Below are positions 9,698 through 19,424 of a stretch of 61,321 nucleotides of DNA, in pieces. This DNA is from Gallionella sp. (GTDB lineage Bacteria > Pseudomonadota > Gammaproteobacteria > Burkholderiales > Gallionellaceae). The notes beneath the pieces were generated by a model. The model was not told where the DNA came from. It did no database searches and was given only the letters and a program-made list of their open reading frames with translations. The translations under genes were made by a program, and so were the position numbers. Where the stretch lies: contig JAUSMR010000156.1 in the NCBI GenBank assembly GCA_030645955.1, forward strand, positions 1 to 61,321. Direction: 5' to 3'. Within the stretch, counting starts at the first letter, position 1. Each line of letters starts with the position of its first letter.

Positions 9698-10171
9698 ATG
9701 AACAAATACCTGCTGATTTTTTTAATGCTGTTAAGTGCAAACGCCTTTTCGGCACTTAACAAATGGGTGGATGCAAGCGGCCAAGTGCACTATTCCGATA
9801 TACCACCGCCCCCCGATGAAAATACAAAAACACTGCGCACTACTTCCACTATCACGGGCTCCAGGAACAAGGGCGATTCGACCGCCTCAAGCGCACCTGC
9901 AGCGCCTAAAACCATAGCGGAGCGCGAGGTCGAATTGAAAAAAGCGCAGCAGGCGAAAAAAGAAGCCGCCGACAAATCCGCCAAGAAACAGGCTGACGCA
10001 GAAGCTAACAAAGCCTACTGCGCCACCCTGCAAAAAAATCTGAGGGCCTTGCAGGAGGGTCTTCGTATGGTGGAGCTGGATGCCAATGGCAATCAATTCT
10101 TCATGGACGACGAACAACGCCAGCAACGCATTGCAAAAGTTCAACAGGACATCAACACCAACTGCAAATAA
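9698..10171 (+). CDS. DUF4124 domain-containing exported protein
   Basis: A 157-residue protein with a signal peptide (about residues 1-19, ending NAFSA) followed by the DUF4124 signature LNKWVDASGQVHYSDIPPP (about 20-38). The middle is a Lys/Ala/Glu-rich helix likely to form a coiled coil, and two Cys (in YCATLQ and at NTNCK) may pair. Function of the family is unknown; it is typical of gammaproteobacterial and betaproteobacterial envelopes. The ATG at 9698 is preferred over 9689 because of ribosome-site spacing. It ends 2 bases before the convergent smc. Confidence 0.82.
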   Translation: MNKYLLIFLMLLSANAFSALNKWVDASGQVHYSDIPPPPDENTKTLRTTSTITGSRNKGDSTASSAPAAPKTIAEREVELKKAQQAKKEAADKSAKKQADAEANKAYCATLQKNLRALQEGLRMVELDANGNQFFMDDEQRQQRIAKVQQDINTNCK

Positions 10172-10173
10172 CC

Positions 10174-13100
10174 TTACGCGACAAGCTGCTCGTCGCGCAT
10201 CCGCAGAGCCTCTTCGATATCCACCGCCACCACCTTGGACACACCCTTCTCCTGCATCGTCACACCAACCAATTGTTGCGCCAGTTCCATGGTGATCTTA
10301 TTGTGACTGATGAACACGAACTGGGTATGTTGCGACATTTTCCTGATGAGCGCACACAGCCGCTCGGTATTGGTGTCATCCAGCGGCGCATCCACTTCGT
10401 CAAGCAAACAGAATGGCGCGGGGTTGAGCTGAAACAGTGAAAATATCAACGCAATAGCGGTCAGTGCCTTTTCCCCGCCCGACATTAAATGAATCGTACT
10501 ATTTTTCTTGCCGGGCGGCTGCGCCATCACCTGCACACCGCTGTCGAGTATCTCCTCGCCAGTCAATACCAAGCGTGCTTCTCCACCGGCAAACAATATC
10601 GGGAACAACTCCGACAGGTGTTGATTGACCTGATTGTAGGTATCCATCAACAGATTGCGCGACTCCTTGTCGATGCGGCGGATCGCATCTTCCAGCGTTT
10701 CCATTGCCTCGTTCAAATCCTTGGCTTGCGCATCCAGATAAGCCTTGCGTTCGGTCGCGGCTTGCAGCTCCTCCAGTGCGGCAAGATTTACCGCGCCCAA
10801 AGCCTCAATGTCCCCATTCAGCCGGCTCAATTCGTTCTGCAAAGAATTCGGCTTGTTGTTGCCGGCTTCCAATAGAGGCAACAGCGCCAGCTCATCCACA
10901 CCCTGCAGCTGCGTAGCCCATTGCTCAAAATGCAGGCGCGCCTCTTGCTCTTTGAGGGTCAGTTCGCTTAGTTTCTCGCGTAACGGATTCAGCTTGTACT
11001 CGCAGGCGAGGCGCTCCTGCTCGAATTTTTGCAAATTGACCGTAGCGTTCTCCAGAATATTGCGAGCCTCGCCCAAAGCTTGCTCGCAAGCCTGTCGCAC
11101 ATGCAACGCGTCCTGCAATTGCTGTTTGGCCGTTTCATCATCGCTGCCCGACAAGTCGGCGCGCAATTGAGCCAAGTTCTGCTCAAATTGTGCCAATGCA
11201 TCGGTAATCTGCCGGGTATTGTGTTGCAAATCGCTAATTTTCTCGGTGCAAGTCTTGGCAAAGAAGCGCGCTTCCTGCAATGCGTGCTGCGCTTGCTGCG
11301 CCCTTCCACGCTGCTCACGCAGCGCGCTATCCTGAGCATTGGCATGGCGTTGCGCCTCATCAACTTGCTCATGAAAAGCAGATATCTGCTCGCGCAGGAT
11401 CGCCATCTGCTCGTCGACACCGTGTTGCTGATGTTGCTCAGCGCCCATCAGTTCAGCCACTTCATGCATCTCCCTCTCGATCTGCATAGTGCGCTCCGCA
11501 CTGCGCTCATGCGCCTGATTGAGCTTGAGTATTTGCATTTGCATGCCATGCAGTCGTTGCTGCAACTCGTTACCGGAGGTGCGCAACGGTGCGATTTGCA
11601 TTTCAATTGATTGATAGTGCTGCTCGGCTTGTGCGACTTGTTGCCTGGAATACTCCGCATTACGATTCTGCTCGGCCAGCTCGATTTCCAGTTTCTCGAT
11701 CTCACGCTGTCTTGCCAACACACCATGCAACTGGCTGTCCGGCGCGTGAAACAACACACTGTGCGCCCCAATGAGGTGCCCTTGCGGGGTGACGAACCAG
11801 CCACCTGCCGGCAATTGTGCGCGCTGCGCATAACCTTGCGCCACGTCCGCGACAGCATAAATATGCGTCAGCCAATCGCGCACCGCCGGTAGTACTTGCG
11901 CATCCTGGCATTGCACATAACTCAACAACGGGGTGAGCTGGTTTGTCTCAACGTGACTATTTTGTCCGGCGGCAGCCGGCGCAAACAACGCGAGCTTCGC
12001 CGGCGGCGCATCGCTCCACGCGGCGGCATCTCCCAATGACGGCATGGCAAGCGCATTCAGCCGCTCGCGCAGCACCGCTTCCAGCGCGTCCTCCCAGCCG
12101 TTTTCGATGCGGATGGATTGCCACAGGCGCGGCAGCTTTTCCAGTTGATGCTGTTGCAGCCAGGCGTTGAGATTCTTGTCGTTGTCGAGTTGCCGCTGCA
12201 ATTGCTGCAAGGCATGCAGGCGCGCCTCGGTTTGTGCCAGCACCCGTTCCTGCTGTTGCAGGGATTCACGTTGATTGCGCCGCTGATTATCAGCCAGTGG
12301 CAACTGCTCCTGCAGATTCGCCAACTGCTGCACTTGCTCGGCGCGCTCCGCCTCCAGTTCGGCCAGTTGCTGCTGCGCCTGTTGCAACGCGCCGCTATCG
12401 GGATGCGGCAGATTATCTTTCTCCAGCAGCAGGCGCGAGCGGCGCGATCCCATCTGCTGGATGTTGCGCTGCAAATGTTCGTGTTGCGTGTCGGCCAGTT
12501 GCAATTGCTGTTGCAGTTGCAGCTGCTCGCGTTGCAGTGCGTTGTAGCGTTCCTGCGCGATGCGCGCCGCCTCCTCGGCCTGCGGCAGATTTTGACTTTC
12601 CAGTTGCGCGTGCTGTTCGGCTTCGGCAGCTTTGGCGGCCGCGCCGTCCTGCTGGCGTTGCCAATGCTCCAGCAAGGAATGTATGCCCTGGCGCTGATGC
12701 TGCTGTTGTTCGATTTGTTTCTCGGTATTGGCGATTTGCTGCGTCATCCGCTGACGTTGATCGGCGACATGCTTGATATGCTGCTCCAGCCGGGCAATTT
12801 CGGCATTCGCAGTATAGAGCTCGCCCTGCTTGACGTGCAGCGCGTCGGAAAGCTGGTAATGCCCGCTGCGCGCTGTTTCCAGTTGAGCTTCAATGTCGCG
12901 CAGCCGCGCGGTTTCCGCTTCCAGTTCGGTGCGGGTTTTCTCCATTGTTTGCGCAAATCTGGCGCGCTGTGTCTCGGCTTCCTGCTTTTTCACCAGCCAG
13001 AACAAATGCTGCGTGATATCGCGCTGCGCTTCCAGTGCGCGATATTGTTTCGCGACTTCGGCCTGCGCACCCAAGTGCACCAGTTGCTTGTCCAGTTCCT

Positions 13101-13695
13101 GCAGGATGTCGCTGACGCGCAGCAGGTTGTCGCGCGTATCGCCGATGCGCAACTCGGTCTCGCGGCGGCGGTCGCGGTATTTGGAAACACCCGCCGCTTC
13201 TTCGAGGAAAATGCGCAACTCTTCCGGTTTGGCCTCAATGATGCGCGAGATCATGCCTTGTTCTATGATGGCGTAGGCACGCGGACCCAGCCCGGTGCCG
13301 AGAAAAATGTCGGTAATGTCCTTGCGCCGCACATGCTGGTTGTTGATGTGGTAGCTGGAATCGCCGTCGCGCTGCAAAACGCGCTTGATGGAAATTTCCG
13401 CGTAGCTCGACCACTGTCCGGCGGCCTTGCCCAGCGAGTTATCGAAAATCAGTTCTACGCTGGCGCGCGATACCGGCTTGCGCTGGCTGGAGCCGTTGAA
13501 GATAACGTCCTGCATGGTCTCGCCGCGCAGCGCAGAAGCCTTGGATTCGCCCAGCACCCAGCGCAGCGCGTCGATCACATTTGACTTGCCGCAACCGTTC
13601 GGGCCGACCACTCCCACGATTTGACCCGGCAATGTAATGTGCGTGGGATCGACGAAGGATTTGAAACCGGCCAACTTGATATGGGAAAGGCGCAA
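10174..13695 (-). CDS. smc: Chromosome segregation/condensation ATPase SMC
   Basis: A 1173-residue SMC protein. The N-terminal Walker A is GPNGCGKSNVIDALRWV (about residues 31-47); two very long Gln/Glu-rich coiled coils flank a hinge (about 520-640); the C-terminal head has the ABC signature LMSGGEKALTAIA, Walker B FCLLDEVDAPLD and the final FISHNKITMELA. It condenses and organises the chromosome, normally with ScpA/ScpB, which are not here. The very high Gln content of the coiled coils is notable. In many relatives zipA and ligA follow; here a DUF4124 gene faces it instead. Confidence 0.96.
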   Translation of the reverse strand: MRLSHIKLAGFKSFVDPTHITLPGQIVGVVGPNGCGKSNVIDALRWVLGESKASALRGETMQDVIFNGSSQRKPVSRASVELIFDNSLGKAAGQWSSYAEISIKRVLQRDGDSSYHINNQHVRRKDITDIFLGTGLGPRAYAIIEQGMISRIIEAKPEELRIFLEEAAGVSKYRDRRRETELRIGDTRDNLLRVSDILQELDKQLVHLGAQAEVAKQYRALEAQRDITQHLFWLVKKQEAETQRARFAQTMEKTRTELEAETARLRDIEAQLETARSGHYQLSDALHVKQGELYTANAEIARLEQHIKHVADQRQRMTQQIANTEKQIEQQQHQRQGIHSLLEHWQRQQDGAAAKAAEAEQHAQLESQNLPQAEEAARIAQERYNALQREQLQLQQQLQLADTQHEHLQRNIQQMGSRRSRLLLEKDNLPHPDSGALQQAQQQLAELEAERAEQVQQLANLQEQLPLADNQRRNQRESLQQQERVLAQTEARLHALQQLQRQLDNDKNLNAWLQQHQLEKLPRLWQSIRIENGWEDALEAVLRERLNALAMPSLGDAAAWSDAPPAKLALFAPAAAGQNSHVETNQLTPLLSYVQCQDAQVLPAVRDWLTHIYAVADVAQGYAQRAQLPAGGWFVTPQGHLIGAHSVLFHAPDSQLHGVLARQREIEKLEIELAEQNRNAEYSRQQVAQAEQHYQSIEMQIAPLRTSGNELQQRLHGMQMQILKLNQAHERSAERTMQIEREMHEVAELMGAEQHQQHGVDEQMAILREQISAFHEQVDEAQRHANAQDSALREQRGRAQQAQHALQEARFFAKTCTEKISDLQHNTRQITDALAQFEQNLAQLRADLSGSDDETAKQQLQDALHVRQACEQALGEARNILENATVNLQKFEQERLACEYKLNPLREKLSELTLKEQEARLHFEQWATQLQGVDELALLPLLEAGNNKPNSLQNELSRLNGDIEALGAVNLAALEELQAATERKAYLDAQAKDLNEAMETLEDAIRRIDKESRNLLMDTYNQVNQHLSELFPILFAGGEARLVLTGEEILDSGVQVMAQPPGKKNSTIHLMSGGEKALTAIALIFSLFQLNPAPFCLLDEVDAPLDDTNTERLCALIRKMSQHTQFVFISHNKITMELAQQLVGVTMQEKGVSKVVAVDIEEALRMRDEQLVA

Positions 13696-13755
13696 TTTAT
13701 GAAGTCACAGCGATATAATACCGGCTATTCTAACTGAACCTGGCAGGCATACCAA

Positions 13756-14175
13756 ATGGCGATTCAACCAAGCAAGGCGCTGGAAACCTTCCCCAACCCA
13801 AACCCGCAGCGCGACTACCATATTCACATGGAAATCCCGGAGTTCACCTGTTTGTGTCCCAAGACCGGTCAGCCGGATTTTGCCACGCTGATCCTGGATT
13901 ACATCGCCGACCAGCAATGCATTGAACTGAAAAGCCTCAAGCTGTATATATGGTCGTTCCGCAACGAAGGACATTTTCACGAAGATGTGACCAACCGGAT
14001 ACTGGACGATTTGGTCGCCGCCGCCCAGCCGCGCTTCATGCGCCTGACCGCGAAGTTTTATGTGCGTGGCGGCATCTTCACCAACGTGATTGCAGAACAC
14101 CGCAAACAAGGCTGGCAGCCGCAGCCGCTGGTAGATTTGACGCGGTTCGAAGCGCAGTCAAATACGCGCGGCTAA
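13756..14175 (+). CDS. queF: NADPH-dependent 7-cyano-7-deazaguanine reductase
   Basis: A 139-residue single-domain (type I) QueF that reduces preQ0 to preQ1 in queuosine biosynthesis. The active-site Cys lies in [14 protein letters not shown] (about residues 34-45) and the conserved [20 protein letters not shown] block binds substrate and NADPH. Length fits the family (about 130-150). Divergent from smc, with 60 bases between the two starts, so the promoters are adjacent. Confidence 0.95.
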   Translation: MAIQPSKALETFPNPNPQRDYHIHMEIPEFTCLCPKTGQPDFATLILDYIADQQCIELKSLKLYIWSFRNEGHFHEDVTNRILDDLVAAAQPRFMRLTAKFYVRGGIFTNVIAEHRKQGWQPQPLVDLTRFEAQSNTRG

Positions 14176-14294
14176 CCCCCCTCACCGAGCGTGTGAGACA
14201 AGCTTCTTCGATGACTGGATAATTGGCGTTGAAATTAGAAATATTCCACAACGGCTTTGAAAACATCGCGAAAACTCAAATACAACCAAGGGCG

Positions 14295-15365
14295 CTATTT
14301 GCCGCCATGCTGCCTAAGCACCTCAGCTACAGCATCATGTTTTTTGTCTATCGCATAAGCCAAGGGAGTCAGGCCGTCCTTGTCTTTGGCGTTGACGTCC
14401 GCGCCTTTGGCAATATACAGTTTGGCGACATCACTGCGCCCCAAAATAGCGGCAATATGAAGAAAGGTATGCCCATCTTCGTCCTTGGCATTGACATTGA
14501 TACCCGCACCTTTGGCAACCAACACCTCAATAACATCCTTGCGCCCTTTTAGAATGGCAACATCAAGAGGTGTAAAGCCACCTCCGGTATTGGCGTTGAC
14601 GTCCGCACCCTTGTCAATCAACAGCTTTGCAACATCCTTGTGCCCTTCCATGGCAGCGAGATGAAGAGGTGTCTCGCCATTCTTTTCTTTGGCATTGACA
14701 ACCGCGCCTTTGGCAATCAACAGATCGGCAACATCCTTGTTCCCAGACATAGCGGCGTAGTGAAGGCAGGTGCGGCCATCCGTGTATTTGGCGTTGACGT
14801 CAGCACCTCTGGCAATCAATAGTTCAGCAAAATCCTTGCGCCCCCGCATGGCAGCGAAAGGGAGAGGGCTTAATCCATTTTGGAATTTGGCATTGATATC
14901 CGCACCTCTAGCAATAAATAGTTCGACAACCTCTTTGTGCCCATACATGGTGGCGACTTCAAAAGGGGTAAAGCCATGCTTTTCTTTAGCATCGACGTCT
15001 GCACCTTTGGCAATCAATAGTTCAGCAATGTCCTTGTGCCCTTCTATAGCAGCGAAATGAAGAGGGGTATCACCATCCTTGCCCTTGGCATTGATATCCG
15101 CACCTTTAGCAATAAACAGCTCGACAATATCTCTGTGCCCTTTTCGAGCGGCAATAAGAAGAGGGGTATCACCATCCTTGCCCTTGGCATTGATATCCGC
15201 ACCATCGGCTAACAGCCGACTGGCTTCTTTTACGTTACCCAATATTGCCGCGACCAGAAGATCAACATTACTTGCCTGTCTGTTTGTTGCGCAACCACAG
15301 AGTGCCAGCACCAGTGTGAGGCACAACATTGAGCCGGGTAACTTCAAAAGTTTATGATTCATCAT
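14295..15365 (-). CDS. Ankyrin-repeat lipoprotein
   Basis: A 356-residue protein with a lipoprotein signal (ending LALCGCATNRQ, Cys about residue 25) and then about nine to ten ankyrin repeats of 33 residues from about residue 35 to the end, each close to the pattern DGxTPLHxAAxxGHKDVAELLIAKGADVNAK. The repeats are very similar to one another at DNA level, pointing to recent internal duplication. It is more AT-rich than its neighbours. Likely a periplasmic-facing protein-binding scaffold; the partner is unknown. Confidence 0.88.
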   Translation of the reverse strand: MMNHKLLKLPGSMLCLTLVLALCGCATNRQASNVDLLVAAILGNVKEASRLLADGADINAKGKDGDTPLLIAARKGHRDIVELFIAKGADINAKGKDGDTPLHFAAIEGHKDIAELLIAKGADVDAKEKHGFTPFEVATMYGHKEVVELFIARGADINAKFQNGLSPLPFAAMRGRKDFAELLIARGADVNAKYTDGRTCLHYAAMSGNKDVADLLIAKGAVVNAKEKNGETPLHLAAMEGHKDVAKLLIDKGADVNANTGGGFTPLDVAILKGRKDVIEVLVAKGAGINVNAKDEDGHTFLHIAAILGRSDVAKLYIAKGADVNAKDKDGLTPLAYAIDKKHDAVAEVLRQHGGK

Positions 15366-15423
15366 GCCACTCTTCCATTGAGAAACAGTTTGAAAGGTTA
15401 ACGGAGCCAGCTTCGCAATTAAC

Positions 15424-15678
15424 TTAAGCGGCCATCAAATGGCTTCTGGTTCTGTCGCCTATGCCGAGTAATAAGTTTTCAACGCTGATGTCTTCGTCAA
15501 TTTCATCCCAGTGCAATCCACTGCCACCGCCGCTGATTTCAAAATGTTCACGTTGCGTGGGCATGGCGTTCAACAGGCGCGGAAAATAGGCCAATGGCAC
15601 GCCGAGCTTGCGGCCATCAACAAAGTCCACCCACATCGTATTCGCATCGAAACTCACTGCTTTAGCCAAAGAATTCAT
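15424..15678 (-). CDS. DUF2442 domain protein
   Basis: An 84-residue protein starting MNSLAKAVSFDANTMWVDF and containing GRKLGVPLAYFPRLLNA and WDEIDEDISVENLL, which are typical of DUF2442. These proteins usually form a two-gene unit with an upstream DUF4160 gene, resembling a toxin-antitoxin pair. Here the ATG (15676-15678) overlaps the end of a truncated DUF4160 frame, so translational coupling once existed. Function is not established. Confidence 0.85.
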   Translation of the reverse strand: MNSLAKAVSFDANTMWVDFVDGRKLGVPLAYFPRLLNAMPTQREHFEISGGGSGLHWDEIDEDISVENLLLGIGDRTRSHLMAA

Positions 15679-15760
15679 GCCATGACCTTTCTATCAATTG
15701 GCGGTTATCGGCAACCGCCTTCACAAGTTCGTTCAATTCCTGAGCAATCACACACAATTC
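15662..15760 (-). pseudogene. C-terminal remnant of a DUF4160 gene
   Basis: Read on the minus strand, the frame ending at 15662 gives AQELNELVKAVADNRQLIER followed by SWHEFFG, which matches the conserved C-terminal end of DUF4160 proteins (..ELxxIxxLVxENxxxLLEAWHEYFG). Upstream of this tail the sequence passes straight into the 29-bp inverted repeat element and recX lies beyond, so the N-terminal half is gone. The surviving tail still overlaps the start of the DUF2442 gene. Confidence 0.65.
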
Positions 15761-15891
15761 CGTCATTCCGGCGTAGGCCGGAATCCAGATTGTCATACAG
15801 TCCCGCGTAGCTGACAAAGCCGTGCACTGGGTCTTGTACCACTTCGTGGTGCTTGATAATTGTCTGGATTCCGGCCTACGCCGGAATGACG
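15761..15891. repeat. Perfect 29-bp inverted repeat element (dRS3/Correia-like core)
   Basis: Arms at 15761-15789 and 15863-15891 are exact reverse complements over 29 bp, separated by 73 bp. Each arm has at its heart ATTCC-N10-GGAAT and itself forms a small palindrome. When translated it gives the familiar spurious peptides FRRRPESR and PAYAGMT seen wherever this repeat family occurs. It abuts the truncated DUF4160 tail and ends 19 bases before the recX stop. Confidence 0.85.
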
Positions 15892-15909
15892 CTATGAGAG
15901 ACTCCCCCA

Positions 15910-16384
15910 CTATTCAACGTCAGACTCGCCGCGCAACACCTGAAAAATTACATCAAACCCAAAGCCGCGTGATTGCAGGAAGCGCATTTGTTTGGCTTTA
16001 TCCATGGCGTCCTGCGGCAGTGCGCCGAATTTTCTTTGCCACACACTGCGCGCGGCTTCCAACTCGCTCTCCTTCAATGCGGGCAAAGCGGCGCTGATCA
16101 ACTCTTCCGGGATGCCCTTCTGGCGCAATTCATGGGTGATGCGTTGCGTTCCGAAACGGCTGCGCTTGGCATGCAGCAACTGCGTGGCGGCGCGTGCATC
16201 CGACAACCAGCCGCGTGCCGTCAAATCATCCAGCAACGCGTCCAGATCGGCCGGACCGGAGTGATTGAATGCCTGCTCGAAATCTTCACCCGCCTGGGCG
16301 TAAGACTGCAACTTGCCGCGCAGCTCGGCGCGGCTGTATTCTCGGCGTGCCAGGTATTGCAAGGCACGCGCGCGTAAACCTGGC

Positions 16385-16401
<17 letters not shown>
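15910..16401 (-). CDS. recX: Regulatory protein RecX
   Basis: A 163-residue protein that binds RecA filaments and blocks their extension. The family core starts [19 protein letters not shown] and includes [19 protein letters not shown] and the closing [17 protein letters not shown]. The GTG at 16401 is chosen because homology starts soon after and it overlaps recA by 17 bases, implying coupled translation. A longer frame upstream lies wholly within the recA C-terminal coding region. Confidence 0.92.
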
Positions 16402-17515
<1,114 letters not shown>

Positions 17516-17565
17516 TATGTTATCCCTTTCAAAATTGGTGCAGGATTGTGGCACATCAATTTACA

Positions 17566-17595
17566 TTTGTACAGAACGATCGTTCTCTATGTCAA
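17566..17595 (-). promoter_or_regulatory. recA promoter with a GAAC-N4-GTTC palindromic operator
   Basis: On the minus strand a consensus -35 TTGACA (17590-17595) is followed after 18 bases by TACAAA (17566-17571). Between the two boxes lies a perfect 14-bp palindrome AGAACGATCGTTCT (17573-17586). Its GAAC-N4-GTTC core is the LexA-box form known from Bacillus, while most betaproteobacteria use CTGT-N8-ACAG, which I do not find here. A LexA-type repressor is the natural candidate (inference). Confidence 0.6.
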
Positions 17596-17596
17596 A

Positions 17597-18094
17597 TCAG
17601 GCCGTTTCCGACACTTGTCCCAATAAATCCAGAACCCCTTGCAGTGCGATATGCACCGCCCTGGAGCGGATTTCCGAACGATTGCCGGCAAGATGATGCA
17701 CTTGAGCCAGCATCACGCCGTTTTTGACCCCCCATGCGAACCATACAGTGCCGACCGGTTTGTCCGGTGTGCCGCCATTCGGTCCGGCAATCCCGCTTAC
17801 TGCCAAAGCCACTTGTGCCGCGCTGTTTGCCAGCGCGCCCGCCACCATTTCGCACACCGCCGCCTCGGACACCGCGCCATGCTGCTTCAGCGTCTCCTCG
17901 CTGACCCTCAGCATCTGCTGTTTGGCCAGGTTGGAATAAGTGATAAATCCGCGCTCGAACCACGCTGAACTGCCAGCCACATCAGTAATCGCCTGCGCCA
18001 CACCGCCGCCGGTGCAGGATTCCGCCGTCGCCAGCATCAACCCGTGCGATTTCAGTGCTTCGCCAACTTTAGCCGCCAGAATATCCATCGCCAC
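17597..18094 (-). CDS. pncC: Nicotinamide-nucleotide amidohydrolase (CinA C-terminal domain)
   Basis: A 165-residue CinA C-terminal-type protein that deamidates NMN to NaMN in the pyridine nucleotide cycle. The signatures LATAESCTGGGVAQAIT (about residues 20-36), VSGIAGPNGGTPDKPVGTVW (about 100-119) and ITYSN are present. Only the stand-alone deamidase domain is here; the N-terminal CinA domain is absent, as usual in proteobacteria. It lies directly before recA on the same strand, the typical cinA-recA-recX order, but recA has its own promoter starting almost at this gene's stop. Confidence 0.93.
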   Translation of the reverse strand: MAMDILAAKVGEALKSHGLMLATAESCTGGGVAQAITDVAGSSAWFERGFITYSNLAKQQMLRVSEETLKQHGAVSEAAVCEMVAGALANSAAQVALAVSGIAGPNGGTPDKPVGTVWFAWGVKNGVMLAQVHHLAGNRSEIRSRAVHIALQGVLDLLGQVSETA

Positions 18095-18112
18095 TCCAAA
18101 TCGAAGGGGCGC

Positions 18113-18202
18113 AAACCCACCCCCATCCTAACCTTCCCCCTGAAGGGGAAGGAACGATTGCCCCTACCCTTTCAAGGGGGAGGTTGGGAGGGGGATGGGT
18201 TT
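18113..18202. repeat. Large palindromic repeat between cinA and metZ
   Basis: Arms near 18113-18152 and 18163-18202 are nearly reverse complementary (AAACCCACCCCCATCC against GGGGGATGGGTTT), and each arm contains its own hairpin (CTTCCCCCTGAAGGGGAAG). A shorter relative, CCTCCCCTTGAAGGGGAGG, occurs at 34113-34131. Such REP-like palindromes can stop exonucleases or act as terminators. Confidence 0.75.
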
Positions 18203-18221
18203 CCATCGCGCCGTTACACGG

Positions 18222-19400
18222 TTATTTGTTTAGGCCACGCGCCAGATCGTTCTGGACATCGACCACCGCTTCCAGCCCAACTCCAATGCGAATCAGGCCA
18301 TCCGTGATGCCTGCCGCCGCGCGCGCCTCCGGCGTGATGCGCGCATGGGTGGTGCTGGCCGGATGGGTGATAGTCGTTTTGGTATCACCCAGATTGGCGG
18401 TGATGGAGATCATCCGCGTCCCGTCGATCACGCGCCACGCGGCGCCCTTGCCGCCCTTGACTTCGAACGACACGATGCCACCACCGGTCTTCTGCTGCCT
18501 CATCGCCAGCTCATGCTGCGGATGCGACGGCAAGCCCGGATAGAAAACCCGCGCCACATTGGGCTGCGCCTCCAGCCAGCGCGCCAGCTCGAGCGAATTG
18601 GCGCTATGCGCATCCATGCGCAGCTTGAGTGTCTCCATGCCCTTGAGGAATATCCAGGCGTTGAACGCGCTCATCGTTGGCCCGGCAGTACGCAGAAAGC
18701 CATACACGCCTTCCATATTCTTTTTGCTGCCCAATACCGCGCCGCCCAGCACGCGCCCCTGTCCGTCGATGTATTTGGTGGCGGAATGGATCACGATGTC
18801 TGCCCCCAATTCCAGCGGACGCTGCAGGATCGGCGTGCAGAAGCAATTGTCCACCGCCAACAGCGCGCCGCAACCCTTCGCCACTGCGGCAATCGCGGCG
18901 ATGTCGGAAATCTCGGTGAGCGGATTGGACGGCGTTTCCAGAAAGAACAACCTGGTATTCGGGCGCACCGCTGCTTGCCATTCTGCGGCATCAGTGGCGG
19001 AAACATAAGTCGTCTCCACTTCGAACTTTTTGATGATGTTGTTGAACAGGTTGACCGTCGCGCCGAACAGGCTGCGCGAGGCAACGATGTGGTCGCCAGC
19101 CTTCAGCAAACCCATCACACACGCCAAAATTGCCGACATACCCGATGCCGTGGCAACGCATTGTTCCGCGCCTTCAAGCGCGGCGAGCCGCTCCTCGAAC
19201 ATCGTTACGGTCGGATTGGTGAAGCGCGAATAGATGTTGCCCGGCTGCTCGCCGATAAAACGCGCTGCGGCTTGCGCGGCATTTTCGAACACGAAGCTGG
19301 AAGTCAGGAACAACGCTTCACTGTGTTCGCCAAACTGGCTGCGCACCGCGCCCGCGCGCACTGCCAGAGTTTCCGGCTGGTATTTTTGTTGTTCACTCAT
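18222..19400 (-). CDS. metZ: O-succinylhomoserine sulfhydrylase
   Basis: A 392-residue PLP enzyme that makes homocysteine from O-succinylhomoserine and sulfide in methionine biosynthesis. The PLP lysine lies in IVIHSATKYIDGQGR (about residue 210), with the family motifs YSRFTNPTVTMFEERLA and GASRSLFGAT-like ASRSLFGATVNL. It could be confused with cystathionine gamma-synthase, but position after purF and the betaproteobacterial context favour MetZ. The second of two ATGs is chosen for spacing from GGAGCAG. Last gene of the supercluster. Confidence 0.93.
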   Translation of the reverse strand: MSEQQKYQPETLAVRAGAVRSQFGEHSEALFLTSSFVFENAAQAAARFIGEQPGNIYSRFTNPTVTMFEERLAALEGAEQCVATASGMSAILACVMGLLKAGDHIVASRSLFGATVNLFNNIIKKFEVETTYVSATDAAEWQAAVRPNTRLFFLETPSNPLTEISDIAAIAAVAKGCGALLAVDNCFCTPILQRPLELGADIVIHSATKYIDGQGRVLGGAVLGSKKNMEGVYGFLRTAGPTMSAFNAWIFLKGMETLKLRMDAHSANSLELARWLEAQPNVARVFYPGLPSHPQHELAMRQQKTGGGIVSFEVKGGKGAAWRVIDGTRMISITANLGDTKTTITHPASTTHARITPEARAAAGITDGLIRIGVGLEAVVDVQNDLARGLNK

Positions 19401-19424
19401 CATCTGCTCCCTGATTCCTGAGCC

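Noticed and set aside
12118..13584. Long plus-strand open frame (488 codons) opposite smc
   Set aside because: It is the antisense shadow of the smc coiled-coil coding region; Leu/Gln-rich with no ribosome site or domain.
15662..15910. Open frame giving SFRRRPESR and IPAYAGMT peptides
   Set aside because: These peptides are the well-known translation of the dispersed repeat; only the last 30 or so residues belong to a real (truncated) gene.
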